From the NCBI GenBank assembly GCA_963700305.1, contig CAVOXB010000022.1, positions 1-64,000 of the forward strand: 64,000 nt of DNA, written 5' to 3'. This DNA is from Desulfomonile sp963700305 (GTDB lineage Bacteria; Desulfobacterota; Desulfomonilia; Desulfomonilales; Desulfomonilaceae). The position numbers and the translations under genes are program-made. Position 1 is the first letter of the stretch. Every line of letters begins with the position of its first letter. Positions 1 to 10,847 of this stretch are shown here, in pieces. The notes below the pieces were generated by a model. That model saw only the letters and a program-made list of their open reading frames with translations. It had not been told where the DNA came from and searched no databases.

Positions 1-62
1 TATCAAAACGGGCAACGCGATGCCAAGGGATCAAGCTTCTTCAACAAAGGAGAATCCGTTCC

Positions 63-2541
63 ATGAGGTTCAGAGATTGCCGAAGGGCCTGCTTGTCGAT
101 GGGGTGTTGTCTGGCCATGCTCAGCCTTCCTCGCCGGCGGCGGGCGCGCTGCCGACGTCGAGCAATGGGGCGTGTGGGAGATGTCGCTGGACGGGCCGCG
201 CGAGGGCAATCCGTACCTCGACGTGCAACTGTCCGCCACGTTTCAGCCAGGGCGAGCGACGCATCATCGTGCCCGGCTTCTACGACGGCGACGGCGTCTA
301 CAAGGTCCGCTTCTCGCCGCCGGCGCCAGGGCGAGTGGCGGTACGAGACGCGGAGCAACCGGCCGGAGTTGAACGGCAAGACCGGCTCGTTCACCGCCGG
401 ACCGCCGTCGGCGAACAACCACGGCCCGGTGCAGGTCTTCAAGACCTTCTATCTGCGTTACGCCGACGGCACGCCCTATCACCAGTTCGGCACCACCTGC
501 TACGCCTGGGTGCATCAGACCGAGCGAGCTGCAGCAGCAGACGCTCAAGACGCTGGCCGCGTCGCCGTTCAACAAGATCCGGTTCTGCGTCTTTCCCAAG
601 AGCTACGCCTACAACCAGAACGAGCCGGAACTGTTCGCGTTTCCAGAAGGAGCGCCGACGGCAAGTTCGACTTCAGCCGGCCCGATCCGGCGTTTCTGGC
701 GGCATTTCGAACAGCGCATCCTGGACCTGCAGCGGCTGGGCATCGAGGCGGACCTGATCCTCTGGCACCCCTACGACCGCTGGGGCTTCGCCGACATGAG
801 CGACGCGGAGGACGACCGCTATCTGCGCTACTGCATCGCGCGGCTCTCGGCCTTCCGCAACGTCTGGTGGTCGCTGGCCAACGAATACGATTTCATGACC
901 GAGCGGCCCAAGGGCCATCGCGGCAACAAGCAGTGGGAGGACTGGGACCGGTTCTTCTCCATCCTCCAGAAGGAGGACCCGCACCAGCGGCTGCGCGGCA
1001 TTCACAACGGCAGCAAATGGTACGACCACACCAAGGCCTGGGTCACGCATGCCAGCCTGCAGACCTCCGACATGAACGGCGGCGTGCGGTTCCGCGAGCA
1101 GTATCGCAAGCCGGTCATCTACGACGAATGCAAGTACGAGGGCAACATCCCGCAGGGCTGGGGCAACCTGACCGCGCGGGAGATGACCCAGCGGTTCTGG
1201 CTCGGCACGCTCAGCGGCTGCTACGTCGGCCACGGCGAAACCTACAAGCATCCCGAGGACATCCTCTGGTGGTCCAAAGGCGGCGTGCTGCACGGCGAAA
1301 GCCCGAAACGCATCCAGTGGCTGAAGGACTTCATGGCGCAGGCCCCGCCGTTCCACGAACTCCAGCCGCTGGGCGACGACAAGGGCCGGTTCCTGCTGGC
1401 CAAGCCCGGCGAATACTACCTGCTCTACTGCCTGGACCCGCGGCCGCAGACGATCCAGCTCGCGGGCGACCGTCCCTACAAGATGGACGCCATCGATCCG
1501 TGGGAGATGACCGTGCATGCCGCTGGGCACGGCGCCGGCCGGCGAGTTCACCGTCCACCGCGCCGAAGCCGGACCTGGCCTATCGCTTCACGCCGTACCG
1601 GCCCGGCGAGAAGCTGCGGCCCGAGGCGAAGATCACGGCGTCGGTCACCGAGGGCGTGCCGCCGCTGACGGTCAAGTTCCGCAGCGACACGGCGGCGACC
1701 GGCCGCGCTGGGATTTCGGCGACGGCACGACCAGCGACGAGCCAGTCCCGCACGCACGTCTTCCAGAAGCCCGGCCTGTACTCCGTGACACTGCACCGTG
1801 ACCGACGCCGACGGCGGCAGCGCCGCGAACTTCGTGCAGATCGCCGTGGACCGGGATCGAGCGAACCGATCGTGCGGGCGGGATTCGCCGAGGGCGAGAC
1901 GCCCGATGTTGAAGCTGCACGGCACCGCGAAGCGCGACGAGCGACGGCGGCGCTGCATCTGCCCGACGGCGCAGCCCTGGGGCTGGGTGCAGGCCGGCGA
2001 CGGCGTGCGTGGAAGATCTGCGCGGCTTGCGTTCCTTCACCATCACTGGGCTGGCTGAAGCCCGAAAGCCTCCAGGTCGGCAGCGGCGGCAACCGCATCG
2101 TGTTCTGCCTGAACAAGGACCACTCCGGCATCGACCTCGTCTGCCACGCCGATGGCCGGTTGCGCCTGGCCGTCAACCAGTGGCCCGACCGCATTCAGAA
2201 CGACAGTTCGCCCGGCAAGCTGCAGGTCGGCAAATGGACGTTCTTCGCCGTCACCTACGACGCGACGCAGACGCGGGACAACGTGAGCTGGTATTTCAGC
2301 CCGCCGCTGGATGCAGCCCGGCCGGCCGCCGTCGCTCTCGACCGCAGGACGATCCTACAACGCCGGCCCGGTGGACACCGACATCGGTCCGCTGGCCATC
2401 GGCAACTTCAACGAGACCATGCACAGCTACGGCCTGGACCGCCAGTTCCGCGGCGAGATCCGCAGCCTGCAAATCTTCGGCAGCCGCATCGGCGGCCGCG
2501 GGGCACTCGACCTGGCGGAACTCACGACTCTTGCACCATGA
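63..2541 (+). pseudogene. Secreted DUF5060/DUF4038-type glycoside-hydrolase-like protein with PKD and LamG modules, frameshifted
   Basis: Reading across frames recovers one multi-domain protein. A signal-peptide-like start (MRFRDCRRACLSMGCC) is followed by a DUF5060 N-terminal domain (QWGVWEMSLDGP, NPYLDVQLSATF, then VPGFYDGDGVYKVRF in another frame). Next comes the barrel-like DUF4038 region (FGTTCYAWVHQTE; FRNVWWSLANEYDF and VIYDECKYEGNIPQGWGN in frame 1 at 796-1540). A PKD domain follows, spread over three frames (PPLTVKFRSD, WDFGDGTTSDEP, VTDADGGSAANFVQ), then a C-terminal LamG domain (GSGGNRIVFCLNKD ... DIGPLAIGNFNETMHSY). At least seven frame changes occur in 2.5 kb, yet the residues stay conserved between them. 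That fits single-base errors better than old decay. The family acts on extracellular plant- or algal-type glycans; the substrate cannot be told. Confidence 0.7.
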
Positions 2542-2917
2542 CTTGGAAATTGATTCCGTACGGCGAGGATTGGCCGGAGTGGCCGCTGCTATGCCGAAGG
2601 GGATCGGGCCGCTCGGTTGGTGGCCCGCTATGCCCAGGCCCGCTTCTCGGCCTTTCCAAACGTGCAGTGGTGCATTTCGAACGACGGCGACGTCTCGCCC
2701 GCCGAGGGCCGCGCAATGTCGCCGGCCACCTTCGACCGGATCGGGCGACATGCGGGTGGCGAACCCCTGGAGCACGGCTCTTGACCAATCACCAGAAGCG
2801 ATTCCAAGGGTACTCGTTCGTCGATGCCGACTGGTCGGCAGCGGTGGCGACACCCGCGATTTCAAGTCGCCTTTCGCCGGCGACGCGGTACTGCTCTTGA
2901 CGCTCCCAACAAAATAG
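2538..2917 (+). pseudogene. Remnant of a second DUF4038-type protein
   Basis: A short patchwork of conserved segments in different frames: RYAQARFSAFPNVQWCISND at about 2620-2690 (equivalent to FRNVWWSLANEYDF of the upstream gene), TNHQKRFQGYSFVDADWS at about 2780-2835, then the typical C-terminal end DFKSPFAGDAVLLL at about 2860-2900. The N-terminal half and the part between the last two blocks are missing, so this is not a full gene even after frame correction. It starts directly after the stop of the upstream gene. Confidence 0.5.
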
Positions 2918-2945
2918 ACACTTTATGAGCCAAGGCCAGAACTTT

Positions 2946-5599
2946 ATGAAGACCATTCGAACCCTCTTCCTCATCCTCTTCAGCCTGGTCGTGCTGCAAC
3001 CACTCCGGGCCGCGCCGGCTCAAGTCAGCTTTGCGCTAGTCCGCCGAGACGGTGGACGCCTTCGACTTTGTCGAAGTCACGCTGGCCGTCGCGCAACCCG
3101 ACGCCCCCAATCCGTTCACGGACGTCGCGGTCACGGGCGAGTTCGCCCGCGACGGCGGCGCGCCGCTCAAGGTGGATGGCTTCTGCGATGCCGCCGACGG
3201 CAGCGTGTTCCGCATCCGGTTCATGCCGACGGCCGCCGGGCGGCACACGTTTTCGGTGCGTTACCGGCAGGGCGATTTCGAGCGCACCGCACACCGGCGC
3301 GTTCACCGCCCGCGACGGCAAGCGCCGCGGCCAACTGCGCGTGGACCCGCAATACCCGGAACACTTCCTCTGGGCCGGCACGGGCGAACACTACTTCTGG
3401 AACGGCACCACCACCTATTACCTCATGGGCTGGCAGGACGACGCGGTCATCCGCCAGGCGATTGACCGCCTGGCCGCGCTCAAGGTGAACCGTCTCCGCG
3501 TGCTCGTCTATGGCCGCAACGAAGACCGCCCGTGGGGCCAGCCGGTGAAGTCCACCGACGCACTTCAAGCTCTACCTGAACCCCTGGCCCGCGGCCCGGC
3601 CGGACGACGTGAAGAATCCCGGCTTCGACCTCAAACGGTTCAACGTCGCCTTCTGGCAGAAATACGAGCGGATGCTCCGCCACGCCCGCGAGCGGGACAT
3701 GATCGTCTCGGTGATCTTCTTCATTGGCGGGCAGGTGTTGCCGACGCCGTTCGCGGCCTACAGCGAGGACGAGCAGCGTTATTACCGTTACGGGGTCGCG
3801 CGGCTGGCGGCGTTTGCCAATATCACCTGGGACCTCGGCAACGAACACGATTTCCACCGCGAGGTTCCCGAAGTGGTGCGACTGGCTCGGGCCGCTCGTC
3901 AAGGAATGGGATCCCTACGATCACCTCCTCTCGGCGCACAACAAGATTTACCGCACGCCGGGCCAGACCTGGAACGACCTGCAACTGATCCAGCGCTGGG
4001 ACGCCGGCCAGAACGCCTACCTGCTCGGCGAACGCGCCAAGCAGGCCGCCACGGGCCGGGTCATCCCGCAGATCAACGAGGAATACGGCTACGAAGATCT
4101 CTGGGAACAAACGCCCGGCCAGCGCGCCGCGGACACGCGCCGGCGTTGCGCCTGGGAAATCGCCATGGCGGGCTGCTACCAGACCACCGGCGAAACCGCC
4201 AACCGCGGCGTCGGTTTCCTGCCCGACACCGGCGGCGGCTGGGTCAGCGGGCGCGGCGACGACATCGATGACGATGCTGCGCGGCTACGCGCATCTGGTG
4301 GATTTCTTCACCTCCTTCGACTGGTGGCGTCTGACGCCGCGCAACGAACTCGTGCGCGGCGGCGCGTTCTGCCTGGCCGAAACCGGCAAGCTTTACGCCG
4401 TTTATCTGCCGCGCCCGGCCAGCGTCACCCTAACGCTCGAACCGGGCAATTACCACGCCCGCTGGTTCAATCCGCGGTCCGGCCAATGGAGCGATGCGCC
4501 CGTGGCCAGCGGGCCGCGCTGGACGCCGCCTGCGCCGGCCGATGACGGCGATTGGGCGTTGTTGCTTCGCCACGATCCGCAATTGCGCGATACCACGCCG
4601 CCCACTCCGGCATCGGCCGCGGCCAGCTTGCCGCGGAACGAAGTGCTGGTCGCCTTCACTGAGGCGATTGATCCGCGCAGCGTTGTCGCGGCCAACTTCA
4701 CCTTGAAACCCCCCGTCGCTGTGCTCGCCGCCAAGCCGGGCGCCGAACCGAACACAGTCACCCTCACCACCGCCGCGCTCGACCGACGGCACGCGCTACA
4801 CACTGACCGTGCGCGACGTGCAGGACCAGGCGCCGACCGAACCGCCTCACCACACCGCGCGCGTCACCTTCGAGGCGCACGACGCGACGCGGCCCATCGT
4901 CGAAGTGCGCTTCAACGAAGGCCGCGGCCAGGTCACGGCCAACACCGGCACTTCCGCCGGCGACCATCCCACGGCCGCGCTTACGCAGAAACAACTCGCT
5001 TGGACCACGAACACGCCGCCCGGCGGCGGCCCCAGCGGGCTGGATTTCGGCAGCACGCCCGCCAACCGCGCGGTGGAGTTTGCCGCTGACGCGTTGCCGG
5101 CCCTCAAAGGCGCTGAAGTCCTTCACCATCTCGGTTGGTTCAACGCCCGCAGCGCGCAGGTGGGCAGCGGCGGAAACCGCATTGTCACGGCCATCAACCA
5201 CGGCGGCGACGGCTTCGATCTGGTGCTGACCGGCGACGGCCGCCTGCAATTGGGAGTCAATCCAATGGCCCGACGGTTCGCCCGCAAAAAGCTCCGCCCG
5301 CCAGATTCCCGCCCACCCGGAAGCGCCCGCGGCCAACTGGCGGTTCTGTTGCCGTCACCTACGATGCGACGAAGTCGCCCGCCGAGGTGAAGTTCTATTT
5401 CGGCAGCGCGGAGCGTGAGGCCACGTTGGACGCGACCGTGGCTTACGACCGCGGCCCCGTGGGCGAGGACATCGGCCCGCTGGCCGTCGGCCACTTCAAC
5501 CGCTACACGCGCAGCGCCGGCCACGCCGACCGGATGTTCCGCGGTCTGATCGACGAGATCCGTGTGTTCGGAGCCCAACGGACGCCTCCGCCGCCCTGA
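2946..5599 (+). pseudogene. Secreted DUF5060/DUF4038-type protein with Ig-like and LamG modules, frameshifted
   Basis: The start at 2946 gives a clear signal peptide (MKTIRTLFLILFSLVVLQ). Segments in order: DUF5060 (DAFDFVEVTLAVAQPD, FTDVAVTGEFARDGG), barrel start (YFWNGTTTYYLMGWQDD, LAALKVNRLRVLVYGR), barrel core (ITWDLGNEHDFHREVPE, IPQINEEYGYEDLWEQ), collagen-binding-like C-terminal region (YAVYLPRPASVTLTLEPGNY, HARWFNPRSGQW), an SbsA/Big_5-like Ig module (NEVLVAFTEAIDPRSV), and a LamG domain (GSGGNRIVTAINHGGD, DIGPLAVGHFNRYTRSAG). At least six frame shifts break it. The domain order matches the gene at 63-2541 except that Ig replaces PKD, so the two are paralogs. Confidence 0.7.
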
Positions 5600-5769
5600 A
5601 TCTGGATCAGATTCGCGACTTGCAGGGGATCGGCAGCCAAACCGCACCACAGAGGGAACAACAGAGAAGACGTTAACTGCGTTTGTCGTTGCGTACGTTT
5701 CGCCGTTGAAACATCCAGCTTGCGTTGGCATTTCGAATTGCGGCGCAAGCCAGGGTAAGGAGAGCACAC

Positions 5770-6434
5770 ATGGACCGGTTCATCAAGGCGTAGCAGCAGG
5801 GCAAACCGCACCAGCACCCAGTGGGCATGACGTTTCCCTATTCGTGCGACACGAAACAGCGGGGCACGAACGCCATGCTGCTGGGCAGCCCGGCCGATTG
5901 GATCTCGCCCAACCCCGACTGCCCGGCGGGTACAATTACCGCACCAATCCGCCGCCGGCCGACGGTTCCAAGGTGATCCTCTCCGACACGGATCACTTGG
6001 GGGGTCTCGGCGGCAATCCCGACTGGGTCTGGAAGAGCTTCCTACGCGGCCACCACCCGCTGTTCATGGACCCGTACGACAACCGCGTGTTGGGCAAGTC
6101 GGCGCCGGACTCTTGGAATCCCGTCCGCGAGAGCATGGGGCACACGCGGCGGTTGGCGGAGCGTTTGGATCTGGCCTCTCTGACACCCCGCGAGGATCTC
6201 GCGTCCACGGGGCACTGTCTGGCCGATCCCGGCCGTCAGTACGTGGTCTACCTTCCCGAGGGCGGTCAGGTCGAGGTCGATCTGTCTGCCGCCAACGAGT
6301 CGCTGGCGGTCGAGTGGATCACCCCGGTTGCCGGAAAGAGCCACGCGGGAAAACCGGCCGCGGGCGGCGGCAAGCGCAGTCTGCAGGCGCCTTTCCGTGG
6401 TCCGGCGGTGCTCCTGCTGGGCAAGCCAATGTGA
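5770..6434 (+). pseudogene. C-terminal half of a DUF4038/collagen-binding-like protein
   Basis: From the ATG at 5770 the frame reads MDRFIKA, then TAG at 5791-5793, then QQGKPHQHPVGMTFPYS. After a frameshift near 5928 it continues as NYRTNPPPADGSKVILSDTD and runs to the stop at 6434 with the C-terminal hallmark YVVYLPEGGQVEVDLSAANE and FRGPAVLLLGKPM. The paralog at 6625 has TAC (Tyr) where this copy has TAG. A GGTAAGGAG sequence 14 bases before the ATG could be a ribosome binding site. The N-terminal catalytic half is absent. Confidence 0.5.
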
Positions 6435-6562
6435 TCGTTCCGGACAGCAACTACAACACGGTGTATTCCCAGACGGAGAGATTATCACGAAGGCGGCAGG
6501 ACCGAAGTGGACCTTCTGGAAAACCTCTTGATCGCGTAACGAGCAAACTCGGACTCATCTCT

Positions 6563-7291
6563 ATGAAACCTTTGACGAAGCTATCAGCGTTAACTGTTGT
6601 GTTGTGCGCCCTGGCCGCTACCGCATGATTGACTTCATCCACGCCTACCAGAAGCAGAAACCAAAGCAGCATCCGGTCGGTATGACCGGCGCCGATTGAC
6701 AACGCCGCGCTGCTGGCCAGCCCGGCGGACTGGATCGCGCCCACCTCCGAGGACGGCTATAGCACGGCCCCGCCCGCCGCCGACGGCCGAAAGGTGATTT
6801 TGTCGGATGTAGACCACGTCTGGCCGCGAAACTTCCCGCAGTGGCCGTGGAAGAGCTTCACCCGGGGGCTGAACACCGCGTTCATGGATCTCTACCGCGC
6901 GACCAAGATCGGTGACAAGGAGATCAAGGAACTGAAATTCGTCGGCGACTGGCGTGGCAATCACGAGACGGCCCGCCAGCGGATGGGGCACACCTTGGCC
7001 CTCGCCCGGCGCGTCAACCTCGCCGCCATGACACCACAGGGGACGCTGGCGTCCACCGGCTACTGCCTCGCCAATGCCAAACCGCAGGGGGCGGAATATC
7101 TCGTCTATTTGCCGGACGGTGGAAGCGTCACCGTGGACCTGTCCAAATCGCCGGGAACACTGACCCTGGAATGGATCGACGCCGGGCAAGGCAGCAGCAC
7201 GCCCGCCGGCGAAGTGGAGGGCGGCGCAGTGCGCAGTTTCAAGGCCCCGTTCGGCGGCGACGCAGTGCTCTACCTCTGCGGCCGCCGATGA
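6563..7291 (+). pseudogene. Signal peptide joined to the C-terminal half of a DUF4038-type protein
   Basis: A good signal peptide (MKPLTKLSALTVVLCALAAT) begins at 6563 and stops at 6628, overlapping the codons for MIDFIHAYQKQKPKQHPVGM, which is normally mid-protein. After a frameshift near 6695 the frame is open from about 6700 to 7291: WIAPTSEDGYS, KVILSDVDHVWPR, MGHTLALARRVNLAAMTPQ, YLVYLPDGGSVTVDLSKSPG and FKAPFGGDAVLYL. The C-terminal part matches the putative collagen-binding domain found after DUF4038 barrels. The few hundred residues that should lie between signal peptide and this region are missing. Confidence 0.5.
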
Positions 7292-7322
7292 CCAGAAAAC
7301 CAGGACACCGTGGAGAAGATAT

Positions 7323-8665
7323 ATGACCCGATGGATTCTTCTCGTTTGCCTCGTTGCCGCCCTTGCGTTGCCCAGGAATTCAGGGGCTCAGAACCGCGGC
7401 CACGCGTGATCATCGAAACCGACGCGGGCGGCGACCCGGATGACGAACAGTCTCTGGTGCGGTTCCTCGTCTACGCCAACGAGTTCGACATCGAAGGCCT
7501 CATCGCCAACCGGCCCGTCGCCCGTGACCGCGAGAACAAGAACCCGATTCGTGACGGACTGGGCATCGTCCGTGCCCAGGTCAACGCCTACGGCCAATGC
7601 TACGCGAATCTCGTGCAGCACGATCCGCGTTTCCCAAAGCCGGACCAACTGCTCGCGCGCACGGTCGCGGGTTATGGTGACACCCAGGACGGTGTGAATC
7701 TGATCCTCCGCGCCGTGGACGGCGCCGACCCGCGCCCCGTGTGGTTCTGCAACTGGGGCACCGACCACGGCAGCGCTACGAGTTGCCTCAAACGCGCCCT
7801 CGACCGCGTGCTGCGCGAGCGGGGCCGCGACGGCTACGCGAAATTCAAGAGCCGGCTGCGGCTCAGTTCCTCCGACAAGTTCGGCGAGCACACGACGACG
7901 CTCCAGCCGCCCTTTCCGCTGTGGGTGGACACCTTCCGTCCGCCGCTCGACGGGAAACGCTGGTATCACCGGTTCTCCGCGTTGACCGCGACCGCCGGCG
8001 GGTTCGACATCGAGCGCGACGTACGTACCGGCCACGGTCCGCTCGGCGCGCTTTATCCAACGAACACCGGCCTGCGACAGAAAGAGGGCGACACGATGGC
8101 CTTCCTCTACCTGCTGCCGACCGGGATGAATGACCCGCAGGAACCAACATGGGGCAGTTGGGCTGGGCGATACGGGCCGAACGAGGAGCATCCCGGCAAG
8201 CCGTATTTCTGGGCCAACCAGAAGGATGCGTGGCGTGGCACGACAAGCCGCGACAACACGTTAACCCGCTGGGCGGCCGATCTGCAGAATGATTTCCGGG
8301 CCCGCATGGACTGGTGCGTGAAACCTCGCGCCGGGGCCAACCACCGGCCCAACGCGGTGCTGAACGGCCGAAGCGGATCGGAAGTCCTGCGACTGGAGGC
8401 AAAGCCCGGCAGCGTGGTCGAGCTGGATGCGCACGGCTCCAGCGATCCGGACGGCGACGCGATAACCTACGAGTGGTTCGTGTACGGCGAGGCGGGAACG
8501 TACCGGCGCGAAATCTCACTGAACGCGGCCAACGGTCCAACGACCCGCTTCACCGCCCCGGAAGTGAAACAGACTGAAACCATCCACGCCATCCTCCGGG
8601 TCAAGGATGATGGCGAGCCGCCGCTCTGCACCTATCGGAGGACGGTGGTCACCATGAGACCGTGA
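7323..8665 (+). CDS. Secreted Sde182-like (DUF1593) nucleoside-hydrolase-fold protein
   Basis: The main frame contains VIIETDAGGDPDDEQSLVRF, the acidic nucleoside-hydrolase-type motif of the DUF1593/Sde182 family, then DPRPVWFCNWGTDHGSA and WGSWAGRYGPN. The C-terminal part is beta-rich with the PKD-like SSDPDGDAITYEWFVYGE. Sde182 was described as a cellulose-binding protein and the natural substrate is uncertain. The likely start is ATG 7323, which gives a signal peptide (MTRWILLVCLVAALALPRNS, mature part from about AQNRG) in frame 3. One frameshift near 7400 links it to the body in frame 2. The alternative start at 7310 reads out of frame for the signal peptide and is unlikely. After correction the protein is about 447 residues. 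Confidence 0.75.
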
Positions 8666-8697
8666 AACTTCCAATTACAATCCCCTGAGAGCAAACC

Positions 8698-9840
8698 ATG
8701 AAGCCCATTCTCCTTGGCGTTCTGCTGGTGCCCCTGGCCTTCGCCGCCCACGGCGCGGACTACTTCCCGCCGCCAGAATCTGCCGGCGGCTGGCGCACCT
8801 TGGACAGCGCGGAGGACATCCGGCGGATTGCGGGCATGGATCCGGCGAAACTGGATGCGCTGAAACGGTGGCTGCTGGAAAGCGATAAGCGGAACTTTGC
8901 AGCGGTGGTCGTTCGCCGCGGGTACGTGGTGCTCGAAGTCGAACGCGGCAACAGCGCGAAGACCGACGCCCGCCGCGTCGCGTCCGTATCGAAGGCCATC
9001 TGCGCGACCGTGCTGGCGATCGCCGCCGAGCAAAGCCAGCAAGGCCGGACGCCGAGAAGGATGACGTTCGACGACCCGGCTTTCGACTTCATTCCTCAGG
9101 CCCAGCCACTGAGCGATCCGCGGAAAGCGAACATCACGGTTAAGCAGCTTCTGAACCACACCTCCGGGATCACACCGGAGGCCACCGGGGCGAAAAACCA
9201 AGGTCCGTGGCAGCACGTGCTGGGGCACGACGGCGATCCGCTGACGGCTAAACTGGCCTTCGATCCGGGAACCAAATGCGGCTATTCGAGCTTTGCGCTC
9301 TACCACGCGTCGCTCGTTTGCGAAAACGTGACCGGCAAGCCTTACGACCAGTTCGCCATCGAAGCACTGTTCCGGCCGATCGGCGTCGAGCATTGGACCT
9401 TCGAGTATTTCGAGGGCGGCGGCCCGGATGGTAACGTGCGGTACGGGCGGCACCCGTCGCACAGCATGGGCATGCCGGCGCACGACCTGGCGCGGATCGC
9501 CTACTGCCTATTGCGTGGCGGGCGCTGGCAGGACAGGCAAATTGTGCCGCGTTGGTTCGTCGAGGAAACGGCCGCGCCGACCCACAACGTGAAAGAACCC
9601 GAGCTGCGTTTCCATCGCGCCGCGGAATCGTTTTCGCACGGCTGGGAGCTTCCCGCGCGGCTGACCGACGGACGCGGCGACAACATCCCCCCAGACGCCC
9701 GCTTCAAGCCCGGCTCCGGCGGCCAGCTGATTGCCTTCGTCCCCAGCCTCGACCTGGTCATCACCCGCCAAACCGGCAGCAGCGGGGACTGGGACTACGA
9801 GCAGTATCTGCGATTGGCCTGCGAAGCGGTGGTGAAGTGA
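8698..9840 (+). CDS. Secreted serine hydrolase, beta-lactamase/class C family
   Basis: An intact 380-residue frame with a signal peptide (MKPILLGVLLVPLAFAAHGA). SVSK (about residue 99) is the S-x-x-K catalytic motif of class C beta-lactamases and related esterases. LLNHTSGI follows about 50 residues later as in that family, and GYSSFALYH occupies the position of the Y-x-N motif. FKPGSGGQLIAFVPSLDLV near the end is the usual C-terminal strand region. Members in this phylum are mostly esterases or peptidases of unknown substrate, so antibiotic hydrolysis should not be assumed. It is one of the few uninterrupted genes in the first 14 kb, and starts 32 bases after the Sde182-like gene. Confidence 0.8.
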   Translation: MKPILLGVLLVPLAFAAHGADYFPPPESAGGWRTLDSAEDIRRIAGMDPAKLDALKRWLLESDKRNFAAVVVRRGYVVLEVERGNSAKTDARRVASVSKAICATVLAIAAEQSQQGRTPRRMTFDDPAFDFIPQAQPLSDPRKANITVKQLLNHTSGITPEATGAKNQGPWQHVLGHDGDPLTAKLAFDPGTKCGYSSFALYHASLVCENVTGKPYDQFAIEALFRPIGVEHWTFEYFEGGGPDGNVRYGRHPSHSMGMPAHDLARIAYCLLRGGRWQDRQIVPRWFVEETAAPTHNVKEPELRFHRAAESFSHGWELPARLTDGRGDNIPPDARFKPGSGGQLIAFVPSLDLVITRQTGSSGDWDYEQYLRLACEAVVK

Positions 9841-9909
9841 TTGTGACCGCCGTCTAACCTTTGACCCGTCAGACTTTGAAGAAGATCCTTTACGATAGGA
9901 ACGACGCTT

Positions 9910-10445
9910 ATGCGACAGCCTCGATTCCGACTTAGAACGTTGGCATTTCCAGCCGTGGTGACCATCGGACTGCTGATCGTTTCTGCAACCGCAGTGCTGC
10001 CAGCAGCGACGCAGGGGCTTAGTTGGGCCGATGTCGATGGTGTCAAGATTCCCGTACCGCCGCCGCAACATCCAAGACTGTATCTGCGTGCGGAACACGT
10101 GGCCCAGTTGCCCGCGCGACTGCGGGATCCGGTGCTTCAACCGGTCGTCAAACGGTTGGAGATGATGGCCGGCAAGTCGGCGCAGCAGCGCATCGAATGG
10201 GAGACGCTACAGTATCTTGTTGAGCCGAAAACGGTGGACGGACGCACGACGATCGCGCGTGCTCTGGCGCTCTTAAAGCGAACCGAATTGGCCGACCGTC
10301 AGGATGCCTGCCGCGAGACGGGCCGGATGATGGTCACCGGGGCGATCGTCTACGATTGGCTGTATCCACTGCTGACGAAGGAGGACAAGCAGGCTTTCGT
10401 CGCTGAACTGGTGCGGCTGGCGTTCTTCAAACTTCGATTCACGAC
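9910..10445 (+). pseudogene. N-terminal fragment of a heparinase/alginate-lyase-like protein
   Basis: The frame opens with a signal peptide (MRQPRFRLRTLAFPAVVTIG) and HPRLYLRAEHVAQLPARL, the usual opening of secreted heparinase II/III-like or alginate-lyase-like proteins. Helical segments follow (RALALLKRTELADRQDACRE, VTGAIVYDWLYPLLTKEDKQ). Similarity stops near 10,440, after FFKLRF. Downstream sequence in this frame is the antisense of the dienelactone-hydrolase remnant. Full-length relatives are 600 residues or more, so at least two thirds are missing. Confidence 0.5.
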
Positions 10446-10471
10446 AAGACGCACTGTCATCGCTCGCCCTT

Positions 10472-10847
10472 TCATGGCTTCGGCTTCAGGAAGCGTTCAA
10501 AGAACTGGCAGATCTGCTCGTTCGATTCGTGCGTCGGTGCATGGCCTGCGCGGTTGGTCATCGCGACGCGGTTCTGACAACCCAGCAGCCCCATGATCCC
10601 GTGCCAGCGCTCGAGATTTCTTGACGGCGGCGTGACCAGTCCTCGGCCGTGTTCACTTCGCCGCCATCATAGAACTTCAGGGGCGATCGATAATCGCCAA
10701 AATCGCCGGCATACTTGGGCGGTGGCTGGAAGAACTCGTCGAGTACGCCCGGCTTCGACGTTCTTCATCGGAGGGATCTTGGGCAAAGCCGCATTGCAGC
10801 ATCGCACAGGCACACAGCGTTGCAACAAGACCGGCTCGAGATTTCAT
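10472..10847 (-). pseudogene. Dienelactone-hydrolase/prolyl-oligopeptidase-like remnant with internal deletion
   Basis: The start ATG at 10847 overlaps the TGA of the upstream oxidoreductase as TGATG, suggesting translational coupling. A signal peptide (MKSRAGLVATLCACAMLQCG) is followed, after frameshifts, by LDEFFQPPPKYAGDFGDYRS, FYDGGEVNTAEDWSRRR and RWHGIMGLL, the conserved N-terminus of secreted PVC-group alpha/beta hydrolases. It then jumps directly to NRVAMTNRAGHAPTHESNEQ and ICQFFERFLKPKP, the C-terminal end with the catalytic-histidine region. The core carrying the nucleophile serine is missing, so the product would be inactive. Confidence 0.55.

Noticed and set aside
5791..5793. TAG read as pyrrolysine
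   Set aside because: The paralog has Tyr at this place, the gene is a fragment, and no pyrrolysine context is visible.
8698..9840. Antibiotic-resistance beta-lactamase
   Set aside because: Only the fold-level SxxK motif is present; relatives in this gene context are esterases or peptidases, so resistance is not supported.
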